From assembly GCF_042453785.1 (NCBI RefSeq), contig NC_091670.1, positions 36,963,501 to 37,027,500 of the forward strand: DNA of 64,000 nucleotides, in the 5' to 3' direction. Of this stretch, positions 35,069 to 46,683 are shown piece by piece. The notes beneath the pieces were generated by a model, which did not search any database, was not told the origin of the DNA, and was given only the letters and a program-made list of their open reading frames with translations. How positions within the stretch are numbered: position 1 is the first letter of the stretch; each line of letters begins with the position of its first letter. The translations under genes were made by a program, and so were the position numbers. The DNA is from Malus domestica (taxonomy: Eukaryota; Streptophyta; Magnoliopsida; Rosales; Rosaceae).

Positions 35069-36678
35069 CTACTTTTTGAATGGTTTACCCTTGATAAACT
35101 CAATCGCATGATATCCATATGAAATTGGAAAAAGCTTTGTTCCAACAAAACCTGCAGATTTTGCTAGGTTATTAAATTCAACTGCTGTTCGCTCCTTGCC
35201 CCCAGGAAAAAGGGCCATCATCATCATGTCGAGGCGAGTGTGTTCCTTGTTTCTGGTGTATTTTCCAGTACTTCAGGTACTACAAATTCCACAACTATTA
35301 CCTTCCTAGTTTCCGGTAACGCATTCCAACAGTTTCTCAGCAACTTAATGCACACGTCATGCCCAGTTATGAAGTACCCAGTGCAAAGCACAAGGGTAAA
35401 TCAAATTTTCATATTGTGAACATGCATGAAGTAGTTTTGATGAAGAGTAATGCTAAGGAGACGACGTCCACATCGTACTACTTTTTTAATACAAACAGAG
35501 GCCATCTCTATTAAAGAGATGGTAAAATGTAGTTCCGCTAACATTTTCTTCAATAACTACTAAAAGTAAGCAAAACCGAACCTTCATCATTATCGACTGA
35601 GCATGTGGTATTGACTCAAACATATTTCCCGCAACATGCTTCACACCTATATATAAATGAAATCAGTAAAGAACGTGAGCCAACTAATAGTTAAATAGGA
35701 TCTGTAGCTGTTGCATTTGGACCATAATTCAAATAAGAAAGTGTGTGAATTAAAGGCTATTTGTTTAAGTATTTCAGCTTTAGCCAATTCTTTATATTTT
35801 GGTTTTAGTTTTCAGTTTTCTATTTCAATTCTTGTTTTTTCCAAAAATTTGTATCGTAACTGTTTTCACTTTTTCAAAAAATGACAATAGAGAACTTAAA
35901 TCAAGCCAAATTTTGAAAACCAAAAACCGAAAACCACTTTTGTTAATTTTCAATTGGTTTTCAGTTTTCAGTTCTCTTTGGATATACTAACCTTGATATT
36001 TAGGAGCACGGGCAATAGCATCAGGCAAATCGAAGTTAATACCATGGATGTAGGGATATTTAGATATACTATTTTCGCAAGAGAATTACCCATGTGCCAC
36101 CTCCTACGTCCATCAGCTCTGTCACCTCTTCAAAACCTTTATATTCAGTGAATACCTTTTGATCAAAACATATAGCAGAGTAAGCGGTCATAGCCTCACT
36201 GAACAATCGACCAAGCTCAGGTCTCTTTGACATATGCTCGAATGTAGTCTCTCCGTGGGCCTTGTAGAAAGGATCGCACCCCTCTTCAAGCACTCAGTGC
36301 TCGATGATAGCTTTAGTATTGGGGCTAGAGAAACTCCATTCTCATTGGAAACAAAACAAAGCGAGTCCTTTGTTAGGGCATAAGTCCTTTCTTGCTTGGA
36401 CTTATCATCTGGGGCATGGCCTTGGAGATGTAGATAGGAGGCAATTGCGCTCAGCAACCTTAGCATTCTCTCCAAACTCAACATTGCATTTGGATGATTT
36501 GCAGTCGGAATTCGAGAAGCGATTCCTCCGCAGTAAGATGAGCTCCAGGCCCTGAGTTGGAAAGGATATTGAAGACACTTAGGTCAACTGCAGCTCTTAG
36601 AACCATTTGATTGCAGGTGGAATTTGTCAAACCCCAAGCTGAGATGTAATTTTCTAAACTTAATCCCTGGCTTTCCAT
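35069..36678 (-). pseudogene. COMT-like O-methyltransferase pseudogene
   Basis: Same three-exon layout as the intact gene at 40009-41693. Exon 1 remnant 36678-35990 (start ATG present; MVLRAAVDLSVFNILS, FYKAHGETTFEHMSKRPELG, GFEEVTELMDVGGG). Exon 2 remnant about 35648-35584 (GNMFESIPHAQSIM). Exon 3 remnant about 35391-35069 (WVLHNW, FVGTKLFPIS, IEFIKGK). Lesions include a 2-bp loss after LTAEE that shifts the frame, loss of about 30 codons before EEGCDPFYKAHG, a frameshift inside the SAM-binding GGGTG motif, and a stop just after WVLHNW. It cannot make an active enzyme. Confidence 0.88.
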
Positions 36679-37700
36679 CTTTTTTTTTTTTTTGGATTTT
36701 CAAGCTCTCAGTCAATTTTAGTTTGTTGGATTGCCTTGTTTATTTTGGCTCCGAGCATCAGTTCTCTATATATACAGATACACTTGCATGCATGATACAC
36801 GTCGTTTTGAGCGGAAAAAAGTGGGTGAGCATGTCTAGCCAGCTGGGTTTAGCTAAGGGGCGCCTAACCATATATGGCCTCCAAGAATAGTAGGTTTTTA
36901 GGTAGATAACTCACCAAACTCTTTACAACAACAACAATCAAGTCTTATCTCACTAGGTGAGGTCGGCTATATGGATTATAGAACATCACAGCGCTCGGTT
37001 TTGCGACGTATCTTTTGTTAGCTCCAAATACTCCATATTTTTCGTTAATTACTCTTTCCAAGTCTTCGTCTCAAACTCTTTGACAAAAAATACCCACCAA
37101 ACTCAAGACAAATTGGAAGGAATGGATGGAAACTCTCAAACATTGTCCATGGAATGTTGAAGGTAGAATACCGTTAGAGCATTAGTAAGGGAGAAGAAAT
37201 GAAGGACCCCCACATGTAAGACCATTAGTAAGGGTTATAATTATCACCCTTAATTTCGTGTAACTAGCCACGACTTTTAGCAAATTCACCAACATTTCGT
37301 GTAATATTTGGCAAATTCACCGACTACACATCCCTAATTAATATATATCAACGAATTCAAGTGGGCATTGGACTAGCTAGAGGTAGCCACGAAATGAAAG
37401 GTTGTCACCAGCGTTGAAGATTTTAAAGAATTATAGATTAGGGCATGTCTAATGCAAGGCATGAGTGGTGGATTATCACAGTGATTATGATCGGTCTTTT
37501 TAACTCATTGTGTTTCAGATTCAAATTATCTTTCCACTCTTTAATGTAGTTTGAGTAGAAATTTTGCTTATTGAAAAGGAAAATACTTAGGTATTATCAA
37601 TGAATACTCACTTTTTGATTTGGCTCAATAAAAAAATGTCACGTGTTTCATTTTTATTAATCCCAAAGAAAAATTAATAACATGTCCATTATTTTTTATC
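36679..37700. other. Intergenic with one dispersed repeat
   Basis: At about 36926-37080 lies a dispersed plant repeat ('acaacaacaatcaagtctta', 'ggtgaggtcggctatatgga', 'gcgctcggttttgcg') that resembles widely spread SINE or LINE 3' ends; the class is uncertain. No gene seen. Confidence 0.45.
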
Positions 37701-37702
37701 AG

Positions 37703-38165
37703 AGTAAATCGTAGCCATAGTCCTTCAACTTTAATCAAATTTGAGCAATGGTCCCTCAACTAAAAATCTATTATCATTGGTCCCTCAACTCATCAAAATG
37801 TGTAGCTATGGTTCTTTTCGTCAATTTTGTTAGAATTTTGTCAAAATAAGTTATGTTGGAAGGATCATTGCTACAATTAGAGTTCCTCAACTCATCAAAA
37901 AGTGTAGATATGGTCATTTTTGTTTAACTTCGTCAGAATTTTGTCAAAATGAGTTATGTTGGAATGACCATTGCTACAATTGGGTTAAAGTTGAGGGACC
38001 ATTTCTCCAGTTAGATTAAAGTTGGACTAATGGTAATGGATTTTTAGTTGAGGGACCATAACTGCATGTTTTGATGAGTTGAGGGGCTAATGATATTTGA
38101 TTTTTAGTTGTTGGACCATTGTTCCAATTGAGTTAAAGTTAAAGGACCATTGCTATAATTTACTT
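37703..38165. mobile_element. MITE with long inverted ends built of shared subrepeats
   Basis: Left end 'gtaaatcgtagccatagtcc' and right end 'ggaccattgctataatttac' are inverted. The unit 'ggtccctcaactaaaaat' and its complement recur several times inside, and a 117-bp stretch ('ctcatcaaaatgtgtagcta'...) is repeated in tandem. The flanks share 'ttttttat' near both ends, a possible decayed target duplication. Confidence 0.6.
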
Positions 38166-38270
38166 TTTTATAACAATTAAACATGTGTTAAAATATCATT
38201 GCACAAAATTAAAATGTGAGTAGTACTCAAGTATTATCTATTAAAAAGGGTTAAATCATGTTTTAATGGG

Positions 38271-38272
<2 letters not shown>

Positions 38273-38311
<39 letters not shown>
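38273..38311. repeat. (AT)n microsatellite
   Basis: About 19 uninterrupted AT units. Confidence 0.95.
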
Positions 38312-38315
<4 letters not shown>

Positions 38316-38344
38316 ACTGAATAATGTGTATTTAATTAGTATTT

Positions 38345-39646
38345 GGGTAAATAACAAAAAACTACCTCAATTATTGGGGTCACGACAGTATCATACCTCA
38401 CCTTTTAAAATTGACAAGGTCATACCTCATCTTTAGAATTTGGTCTAATATTATACCTTTCGTTAGCTTGACAGTGAATTTCTCAGTTAAATTGCTTGAT
38501 CCGGGACCATTTTCTATTAAAAAATTAAAAAATTAATAATTTACCTTAAAAAAAAAAAAAACCCAAACACCCATCTTCCCCTGACCCCTTTCCTTTCCCT
38601 GCAACCCAGATCCTTTCCCCTTCCCTGCAACCCCCGACCCTTTCCCCACCCACGTCAACCCACATCCTCATTATCTGCCGCCCACCCCTCTTCCCGAAAT
38701 GGACCTACCCAGATTCGTAATCGAAGCCTCCGAGGCCGAATCAATGGAAGCAGTCCAACCTCACAGTATTCAAATTCTCAGCCCAAATCGCCCCGCAGGC
38801 CACCGATCAAACCCTCAAGACCTTCATTTTCCGCATCGACCGCCACTCCAAGCCCTCAATTTTCCCCACCCACTACCACTGGTACACCTTCGAATTCGCC
38901 GACCTGCCCCAAATCCTCCACGTCTACGACACCGTTTTCCACGGCTTCTCTGTGTCTCTCACTCCCGACCAGGTCTCCGCCATCTCCGACCACCATTCAG
39001 TGTGTTGTTGTGATCCAGGACCGCCGCCGGAGTCTCCACACTACTCGATCCCCACAATTTTTGGGGCTCAGGAACCAGAGGGGGTTGTGGTCGGAATCGA
39101 ACTATGGCTCCGACGTCATCGTCAGAGTATTTGACACCGGCGTCTGGCCGGAGCGTCGAAGTTTCACGGATAAGAATCTTGGGCCGATTCTGAGGCGGTG
39201 GAAAGGGGTTTGCAGAACTTGACGAATGAGGGGAGGAGCTGGAGGACGGTGAGGTTGCAGGGAAAGGTGGGGAGAGGTGGGTCTTGGGGGAGATGTTGGC
39301 GTGGGTGGGGAAGGGGTCGGGGGTTGCAAGGAAAGGGAAGGGATCTGGGCTTTGGATTTGGGTTGCAAGGAAGGGGAATGGGTCGGGGAAGATGGGTGTT
39401 TGGGGGTTTTTTATTTTTATTTTTTTAAGGGTAAATTATTATTATTTTAATATTTTATTAATTTTTTAATAGAAAATGGGCATCGAATCAAGCCACGTCA
39501 GCATTTAACTGGGAAATTCACGGCCAAGCTAACGGAAGGTATAACATTGGACCAAATTCTAAAGATGAAGGATGACATTGTCAATTTTAAAAGATGAGGT
39601 ATGATACCTGACCCTAATAATTGAGATAATTTTTTGTAATTTATCC
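38345..39646 (+). mobile_element. Pack-MULE carrying a subtilase gene fragment
   Basis: 1302-bp element. Ends GGGTAAATAACAAAAAACTA at the left and the complement of GGATAAATTACAAAAAATTA at the right. Exact 9-bp flanking duplication TTAGTATTT (38336-38344 and 39647-39655) is the Mutator signature. The inverted arms are about 300 bp or more, running from AT-rich ends into matching C-rich/G-rich blocks ('ccctttcctttccctgcaac' near 38584 against 'gttgcaaggaaaggg' near 39325). The unique centre (about 38700-39225) is GC-rich host coding sequence. No transposase is present, so movement would need a transposase in trans. Confidence 0.88.
38785..39221 (+). pseudogene. Captured subtilisin-like protease (SBT1-type) fragment
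   Basis: Two frames together read as the plant subtilase propeptide and the beginning of the S8 domain: FIFRIDRHSKPSIFPTHYHW, ILHVYDTVFHGFSVSLTPDQ, then after a one-base shift near 39005 LHTTRSPQFLGLRNQRGLW and VFDTGVWPERRSF, ending RRWKGVC. The catalytic Asp of the DTG motif is present. The His, Asn and Ser parts of the active site and the signal peptide are absent, so this is a captured fragment, not a protease gene. Confidence 0.85.
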
Positions 39647-39813
39647 TTAGTATTTTGTATATAGTAACAGTTTTCAGATAAAAGAATTGAAAAACAGGAT
39701 ATAAACTTCTTCTGCTCATTTCAAAACTAGATCATGCATATGATTAGAAAAATAGATACAGTAACAATTAACGTACCTGAAGATAATAGATTAATGCAGA
39801 ATAAAAAAATATA

Positions 39814-39966
39814 AGGAAAATTAATGAAAATTGCTTGAAAACTTTGAGTTTTAATGAAAATGACAAAATAAAGGGTAAAATAAATAGTACCAAGATTGAC
39901 TTTTTAGTGTAAAAATATGATTTTTCGTTAAAGTGAACAATATCGGGAACTTTTTGTTAAAGTTCT
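39814..39966 (+). mobile_element. Mutator-type MITE, copy D, 9-bp target duplication
   Basis: Starts AGGAAAATTAATGAAAATTG and ends CTTTTTGTTAAAGTTCT. Flanked on both sides by AAAAATATA. It lies only 43 bp beyond the 3' end of the O-methyltransferase gene. Confidence 0.82.
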
Positions 39967-40008
39967 AAAAAATATAAGCCAAGACACATTGTTTGTTTAC
40001 TATTTGTA

Positions 40009-41693
40009 TCATGCTTCTTCCCTCTTGAGAAATTCCATAACACAAATCTCCTGTGCGATTGGAAAAATCTTTGTTTCCACAAAACCTACAGATTTTGCTA
40101 AGTTATCAAATTCAGCCGTTGTTCTTTCTCTACCACCAGGCAATGCCATCATTGAGATGTCCAACGTTACTATGTTCAACACTGCTTTAGTATTCTCCAA
40201 TACTTCTGGAATTGTAAATTCCACAACTATCACCTTCCCATTTTTTGGTAATGCCCCAAAACAGCTTTTCAATAATTTCTTGCACCGGTCGTCTTCCCAG
40301 TTGTGGAGCACCCACTGAAAACCATGTATAAGATTATATCTGGGTTGATGATAAATTAATTTTCAACAATTCATGGGAAAAAAAGAACAATTAAAACGAG
40401 TACAAGCTAGAAGCAAACCATGCATACCTTCAGCATAATTGATTGTGCATTTGGTATGGTCTCAAACATATTTCCACCGATATGATTCACACCTGTATGT
40501 ATTTATAATGATTTATATAACCAAATTAGGGGTCAAATTGATTAAAATTAAGAAGTGTACATGAGATGATGATAACAACTAAATAATCGTATGCGGCAAG
40601 AGGCTTATAATTCTTTTCTTTTTTTTTTCAAAGTAAGAGGCTTTTAACTCAAGTTGTTGAGATTATTTATTATTGCAAGCGAAACTCAGCGTTTGAATAT
40701 AAAAAAAATAAACCGACTGCCTTCTAATCTTTTAGTTTCATTCTTAATCTTAATCTGTAAGGAATAAAGGAGGAAATTTTACGTGTGATACATGTCATAT
40801 TAAAGTCAAGTTTAGTATTGAAAAAGATCTATTATGGTTTGAGGACCCTCCTGACACTATTCAAGACGTTCTCATCCATAATTGAGTGTAATCTTGCTTC
40901 CTTTAAACAAGTAAAAAAAAAAAAAGGCGAGATTATAAAATCTATTTTCTAATTAATTCACGATACTTAGTTACTAACCTTGGTAAGGAGGAGCTTGAGC
41001 AACAACATTAGGCAAATCGAAGTTAATTCCATGGATGTGGGGATACTTGGAAACTACTTTCCAAATGGTTTTTCCAATTCCACCTCCAACATCCATCAAC
41101 TCTTTCACCTCTTCAAAACCCTTATAAACCTTCAACACCTCATCAAAATTTAGGTTAGAACTCTCTGCCATGGACTTATTAAACAACTGGCTCAGCTCAG
41201 CTTTCGTGGACATGTACTCAAATATGGTGATTCCATGAGCCTTGTAGAAGGGCACAATCTCCGGTTCGAGCACGGAATCCTTGAGCATGGAAAGGCTCTT
41301 CACAATGTCAAGCTCACAGTTGAAACTAATCAATGGAGCTAATGAGACTCCATTTTCATCCGGCACCAAGCAAAGTGTCTCCTTTGTGAGGCCATAAGCC
41401 CTGTCTTGCAATGCCTCATCGTCCGCAGACGGTTTTAGAGATGTCGAGAGGAGGGAATGGACGGCCAGCATTCTTAGTATTCTGTCCAAATTCCGGGCTG
41501 AATTCGGATTCGAAGTCGGAATTTGGGAAGCGATTTCTTTTGCAGTGAGATGAGATCCTGCAGGGCCTGATTTGGCAATGATGCTGAAGACATTTAGCTC
41601 AATGGCAGCTTCTAGAGTCATTTGGAGGGGAATGAAATTCATCAAACTCCTAGCTGACACAATATTTCCAATGCTTCTTTGGTTTTCCTCCAT
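40009..41693 (-). CDS. COMT-like (caffeic acid type) O-methyltransferase
   Basis: Class I plant small-molecule O-methyltransferase, which transfers methyl from S-adenosylmethionine to a phenolic hydroxyl, usually in the cytosol. Three exons join in frame: 41693-40979, 40492-40428, 40314-40009, giving 1086 nt and 361 aa, the normal family length. Residues about 15-120 form the dimerisation domain (LQMTLEAAIELNVF, LTAKEIASQIP). The SAM-binding motif DVGGGIGKTIW is near residue 205, followed by GINFDLPNVVAQAP. The catalytic His is in WVLHNWEDD (about residue 264), and GGRERTTAEF carries the usual late Glu/Arg region. WVLHNW replaces the WICHDW of true lignin COMT, so the substrate may be another phenolic (inference). 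A broken paralog lies about 3.3 kb downstream, so this is a tandem pair. Confidence 0.92.
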
Positions 41694-41699
41694 GTTTTT

Positions 41700-42600
41700 G
41701 GGAACGTTGTTCTAGATTGCTTGTGCTTTGCATGGCTTCGCTTTTGGGCACCAATTTATATTTTGATAGTTAAAGGCAAAGACTTTCTCTCCCGGCGGAG
41801 ATTAATTTCCGCACCAAAACTAAAGCTTGACCTATTTACACAGTGGTTGATTTTTTTTGTCCCATTTATATACAACAATATTCTATTTGAGAATTCTAAA
41901 ATGCACCCGTGGATGAGATACACCGGTATATTGTAGAATTGGTCATTCATAATAAATTGATATCGAACTTACCATTCAGGAGGTCAAACTTAGAATCTCC
42001 CACTTACAACTATAATGTTAAGTAGCAAAATATGGCATGTTTTTCATACACTGAATTTGAAGAGAACAAAAATTTGTATTACGAAAAAGGATGGTGGAAA
42101 AAGAAAAACACATTTTCCTTGAGTATTTGAAATCCACTTTATCTCAACAAAAAACCTTCACATGTTGATTTGATAAAAATAAGTAACACAATGTTTTACT
42201 CAAAATTCGAATGCAAAATCTGTTCACATCGAAGCGAAATGCTGGCATATGATGCCATGGTAGATGGTGACTAGTAGTTTTATGATCAAGATGGGAGGTG
42301 CAATTGCTCAACCACAAATGGATAAGACATTCTACATCTTTTGTTAAATCACAAGATTACGAGCATAATGTACAATCTAGTGGTAGTGGGGAGAATTTGT
42401 CAAGCAGCCCCATTTTACAACACAATCTATACTACTCTTCGATGATTCATTTTTTGACAAAAATCATTTCTCGCGATTCATCGTTAGGAGCTTGTGCTTT
42501 CAATTGAATCTGGTAGATAAAAACTGGCACAAGCGTGAGGATACCAGAAAGAAGGGTGAAGAGTGCTGCAATCTACTAGTGTGAAGCAGGCGGCTCGGTG
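41700..42600. other. Intergenic between methyltransferase start and galactosyltransferase end
   Basis: No gene or clear repeat found. It includes the methyltransferase promoter on the left side and the galactosyltransferase 3' untranslated region on the right. Confidence 0.5.
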
Positions 42601-44836
42601 TCATCTGAAGTTACAGCATTGAGCTCGACCTCTAGCCAACTTGTCCCAAAGACAGATCATTTGCCTTGGCGATTGGTAATGTGCGGTGAAGTAGTTCTCC
42701 ATGCACCCGTACTGACAAAACTTCCAGTTATGGGAGTACTGGACAATTGCTGTGGTGCTGTTGAATTGCTCAACCCACATTCCCATGCTCACATCTTCCA
42801 TCTTGAAAAGCTGCAACCAAACACATCTTTCAGCAACCACATATATTATAGCTTTTCTTTTGGTCAATGCATATTAATTTTGAACAGGAACTGAAGGAAA
42901 ACGAAAGAAATCATCCTCCGAACAGAGGTAATAAGCCAGACAATTAGTAACTTACCCTTAGCCTATGACTAACGTGCTGAGAAATGATGAACTTAGCAAT
43001 ATCAATGGAAATTACATATCCAGGGCCATTGGCATATGGAGGATAAACTTCTTCGGGCCACTCCTGTCACAACAGACAATAATGCTTCAGAGGGAGAGAG
43101 AAAGAAGAGTAGAAGAAAAAATCACAAACATAAAGGGATTAACGTCCATCCTCTTTGAAAACTTTTAATCCTCTCAGGGGAAAACTAAAAATGAATTACA
43201 ATTAGATAACAGCGACAACAGTAGGGAAGGAGCCCTATGCATGGAAATTATTTCTTGTCCATTCAATACGATTCTATTGGTACCATGGAGCTGTAATTGA
43301 CTGGGGTCCAACCACTATATCCAATTTTCCGAATATACGATTAAGAAAAGAAGCTCCTACTAAACCGGATGGACCATTCTTGACATTCCAAAAACCCACA
43401 AGACAGCTTATCAAATGCAACTCTTAAACAAAAGCAGATAACTGGATGACTTGAAAACTAAGTAGAGGTGCACGCAAACTTGCATACCTCATAGGTTACA
43501 GCCCATTTTCCACTTCTGAGAGGGCGATGCAAGAGGTTAAGATTGCCCATATAAAGGGATTTTTTAGAAGAGATGCCCTCAATTTCCTTTAAGACAGTGT
43601 CCACTCTAACAAATGTGTCATCGTCACATTTCATGATGTATGCAGCTGTCACGTTTTGAGTCTGCATCAAGATGTTAAAGCTTTTCAATACAACGAATAC
43701 AAACTCAAAAAGGCCCAGTTGAATGGTTTACTAAATTACAGATACATAACCTTTTTGATTTATAACAATATATATGTAATATGTTTACTGAACAACGAAA
43801 TACTGGAGAATAAACTGAACTCACCCCAAACTCACAAATAGAAATGGTTTTCAGAACAACAAGCTCGTATCGATCCATAAAGGGCAAAATAACAATATCA
43901 CCAAAGTAAGCAGCCTCTTTCTTCAGCATTTGATTTACCTCCTTCCTTGGATTCTGCAAAACTTAATAATTAGTAAAACCAAATATTGAAGGAACAGATT
44001 CATATAAAACAGAAACAGTTTCAATATAAGATTGAAACTCATCAATATACAAGTCACTGAGTGCCGTAATTCAAATTCGTTTCTTTTTATTGCTAGGCAA
44101 ATTTCAAAGGTTACAACCCTAAGGCTAAAATTCAAGTCAATCCCCACTGAAGGGTGGGTCATGCTATCACTGCCCTGCGCCTGTAGGAACAATTCACTTT
44201 TTTTCTAAAATAAAATTGTAAAATGAAGCAGGTATAAAATTTGAATCAACTCATTCCATTTAGAACAAGTAGTTTTCTTTCATCCAATCAACTTTACTAC
44301 ATACATTCCATATCAGGTAATTGAGCCCATACAATTCAAACACATCTACATCAGCATCTACGCAATAAAATATAGACATTAATCTGGCCTGTCTGACGTT
44401 ATGAAAGGGAAACAGAACCAATCCAGAATTTCTTTCTCTTTCAGTCAAAGAATCTTTTAACACAAACAAATCCAAGCTTGAAAGGAGCAGATAAATTAGT
44501 TACAAGCATAAACAGAGGTTTACAATTGGAGCTAGAACTTCAAAATAGATAACAAACAGAAAGCTTGGAAGACTGAATCGCACACTTTTGACCAATTAGA
44601 GCCACACCTATATCTTCTCATGCATGATGAGATATAAATACTCAAGGACGTTATACTTCTAAAGAAAAAAGGACTTATGTAGTATTTGTTCTCCAGCCTT
44701 ATAAATGGAGAAGATTTCTTTTGTTCTGGCAATAGAAAGGATATAATCTTGTAAAAATGTCAGCACACCAGATCCTGGAACCTGACTGCTCAACTCTTAA
44801 TACAAAATCAATTATTGAATAGCTAAAAGCAATAAA

Positions 44837-44885
<49 letters not shown>

Positions 44886-46683
44886 CTGATGATTGCATCC
44901 AAGTTTTTCTCACTGCCATGCGCTCTGCAAAGTGATTTGTAGCAGAAAGAACCCCAATAAACAGCTGAAAAGCTCTCTTGGGTAAAGGACGAGCTTTCCA
45001 CTTCTCTGCCATCTCCAGTACTCTTTGAGGTGAGAAACTTGGATGAGAAGCGGGAAGAGAAGTAGCATAAACAGAGTGAACATCAACATCTCCTTTAATT
45101 GCTAATCCAGTGGCATCTTGAAGTGTAAAACCCTAAAGTTAAAGCATAAAAATAATTAGAAAAAAGTGCATCACTATTGATGGGAAGGAATAGGAAAACA
45201 ATACAAGAAATAAAACTGAAATGACACAACCGGATGCTTAAGAACAGATATGATCATTAATCATAACTATGGCCTTAGCACATCCGTGCAATGTCAGAGG
45301 CAAAGCATAAGCACTTTAAGTAAGTTACTCATTTATCCGACATACCATCCGATATGGAAATGAAGTGACATGCCTCCCCCCAACACTAATATGGAATCCA
45401 TCCACACCAGCACGTATGGTCAGGACAAACAATCTACCCTCTGTAAACGGAAATGGCCAGGTTACTTCTGGCTTCTGCTCACGCCCTATGAATCGTTTGA
45501 ACCATGAGGTAGTCTTGGTCTTGGACTCTTTTGAGTCCATACCATTCCGCATCCACTTTTCACATCTCCCATATCCATCAACTGCCACATATGTGCATTA
45601 AAGTTATGTCACAACCCAAAAGGTATAGACAATGGTTTATATATATAATCTTCAGAATCAACAGCATTAGTATTATTAATACAGACTCATGTTTTTTTAT
45701 TTAGTTTTGTACTTTCATGAAACTTCATGCCTTTTTACAAATATCATGGCTGCAGAAATACAAGGGTAGGACTTTATCTTCTAAATCAATGGAAATTTTT
45801 TACCTAGCATGTCTTCATTGCTCTTGGATGGTAAGCCGTCACACCTTTGAGCTGTTCCCCATTGCATCCTGTAACAGGTGTTGTGCTCAATGACTGGCTG
45901 CTTACTCCAATCACCTTTTAATCGTGGATTCAAGTGCAGTATCTTTGGCGGGTCTTCCCCATCTACTGACTTCAGCCCTTGCAACTCAACCATGAACTGC
46001 GAGACCATAACTGTTCCATCACCCCTCCTCAACTTTGCAAGCTGGGGCACATACTCCTCATGAGCATAACGGGATGTTCCCACCACCGTAATTGAAGAAC
46101 CTGCAGCAAGCCCACAAGGAAGAAACATCAACTTATCTCCCGTTGCCAATTCTTCCCCACTCATTGATAACCATGAAGGACATGACTCAGGTTTTCCCTC
46201 AATTATAGAACTCTCTCCAATCTCCTTCCCATCAAGTTTACCCACTTCTTCCCAAGCACTTAAACCCAATGTCCAAGCCTCATCTGCCATCCTCTCAAGC
46301 ACCGAAAGTTCATTAGTTCTATTCCTTCGCCTCATAATCTCACCAGTGATCCGACCATATTGATATTGTAGTGGCTTTATAGGCTTAGATCCACCTTTAC
46401 TTTCTTCCAAAGGTTCCTTACTAGGCCTCACAGGCGCATCTTGGTTTTGGTCTTCCAATTTGCGATGAAAAGTGTCCTTATAAACAGAATTAAATAACGG
46501 TTTACTCAAATCCACATCTTCGACCAATTCCAATCCATCATCACCACTCAGCGTCTTTGCTATCTCAAGAAACTGGGGAAACTTAAAGGATATGAAGACC
46601 AAGTACAATGCCGCTATACCAAACAACAAATGCTGCAACTTGAACCTCCTCGCAACTGAAGGTTCAACTTTTAGCCTCTTCAT
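42601..46683 (-). CDS. GALT6: Hydroxyproline O-galactosyltransferase (GALT6/B3GALT-type, GT31 with galectin domain)
   Basis: Golgi type II enzyme of family GT31 that adds the first galactose to hydroxyproline of arabinogalactan proteins (known for the GALT2-6 group). Seven exons join in frame: 46683-45804, 45581-45346, 45132-44842, 43953-43825, 43661-43488, 43063-42956, 42810-42601, giving 2028 nt and 675 aa, the family length. Membrane anchor at about residues 16-36 ([15 protein letters not shown]). Galectin-like lectin domain about 185-395 ([40 protein letters not shown]). GT31 domain about 425-640, with [19 protein letters not shown], the metal-binding triad in [11 protein letters not shown] (D525-D527) and [12 protein letters not shown]. 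The frame stays open upstream to 46770 without an ATG, so MKRLK is the start. The exact paralog (GALT6 or a sister) is not resolved. Confidence 0.94.

Noticed and set aside
39102..39368. 88-codon Pro/Ser-rich minus-strand frame
   Set aside because: Antisense of the captured subtilase fragment and the C-rich Pack-MULE arm.
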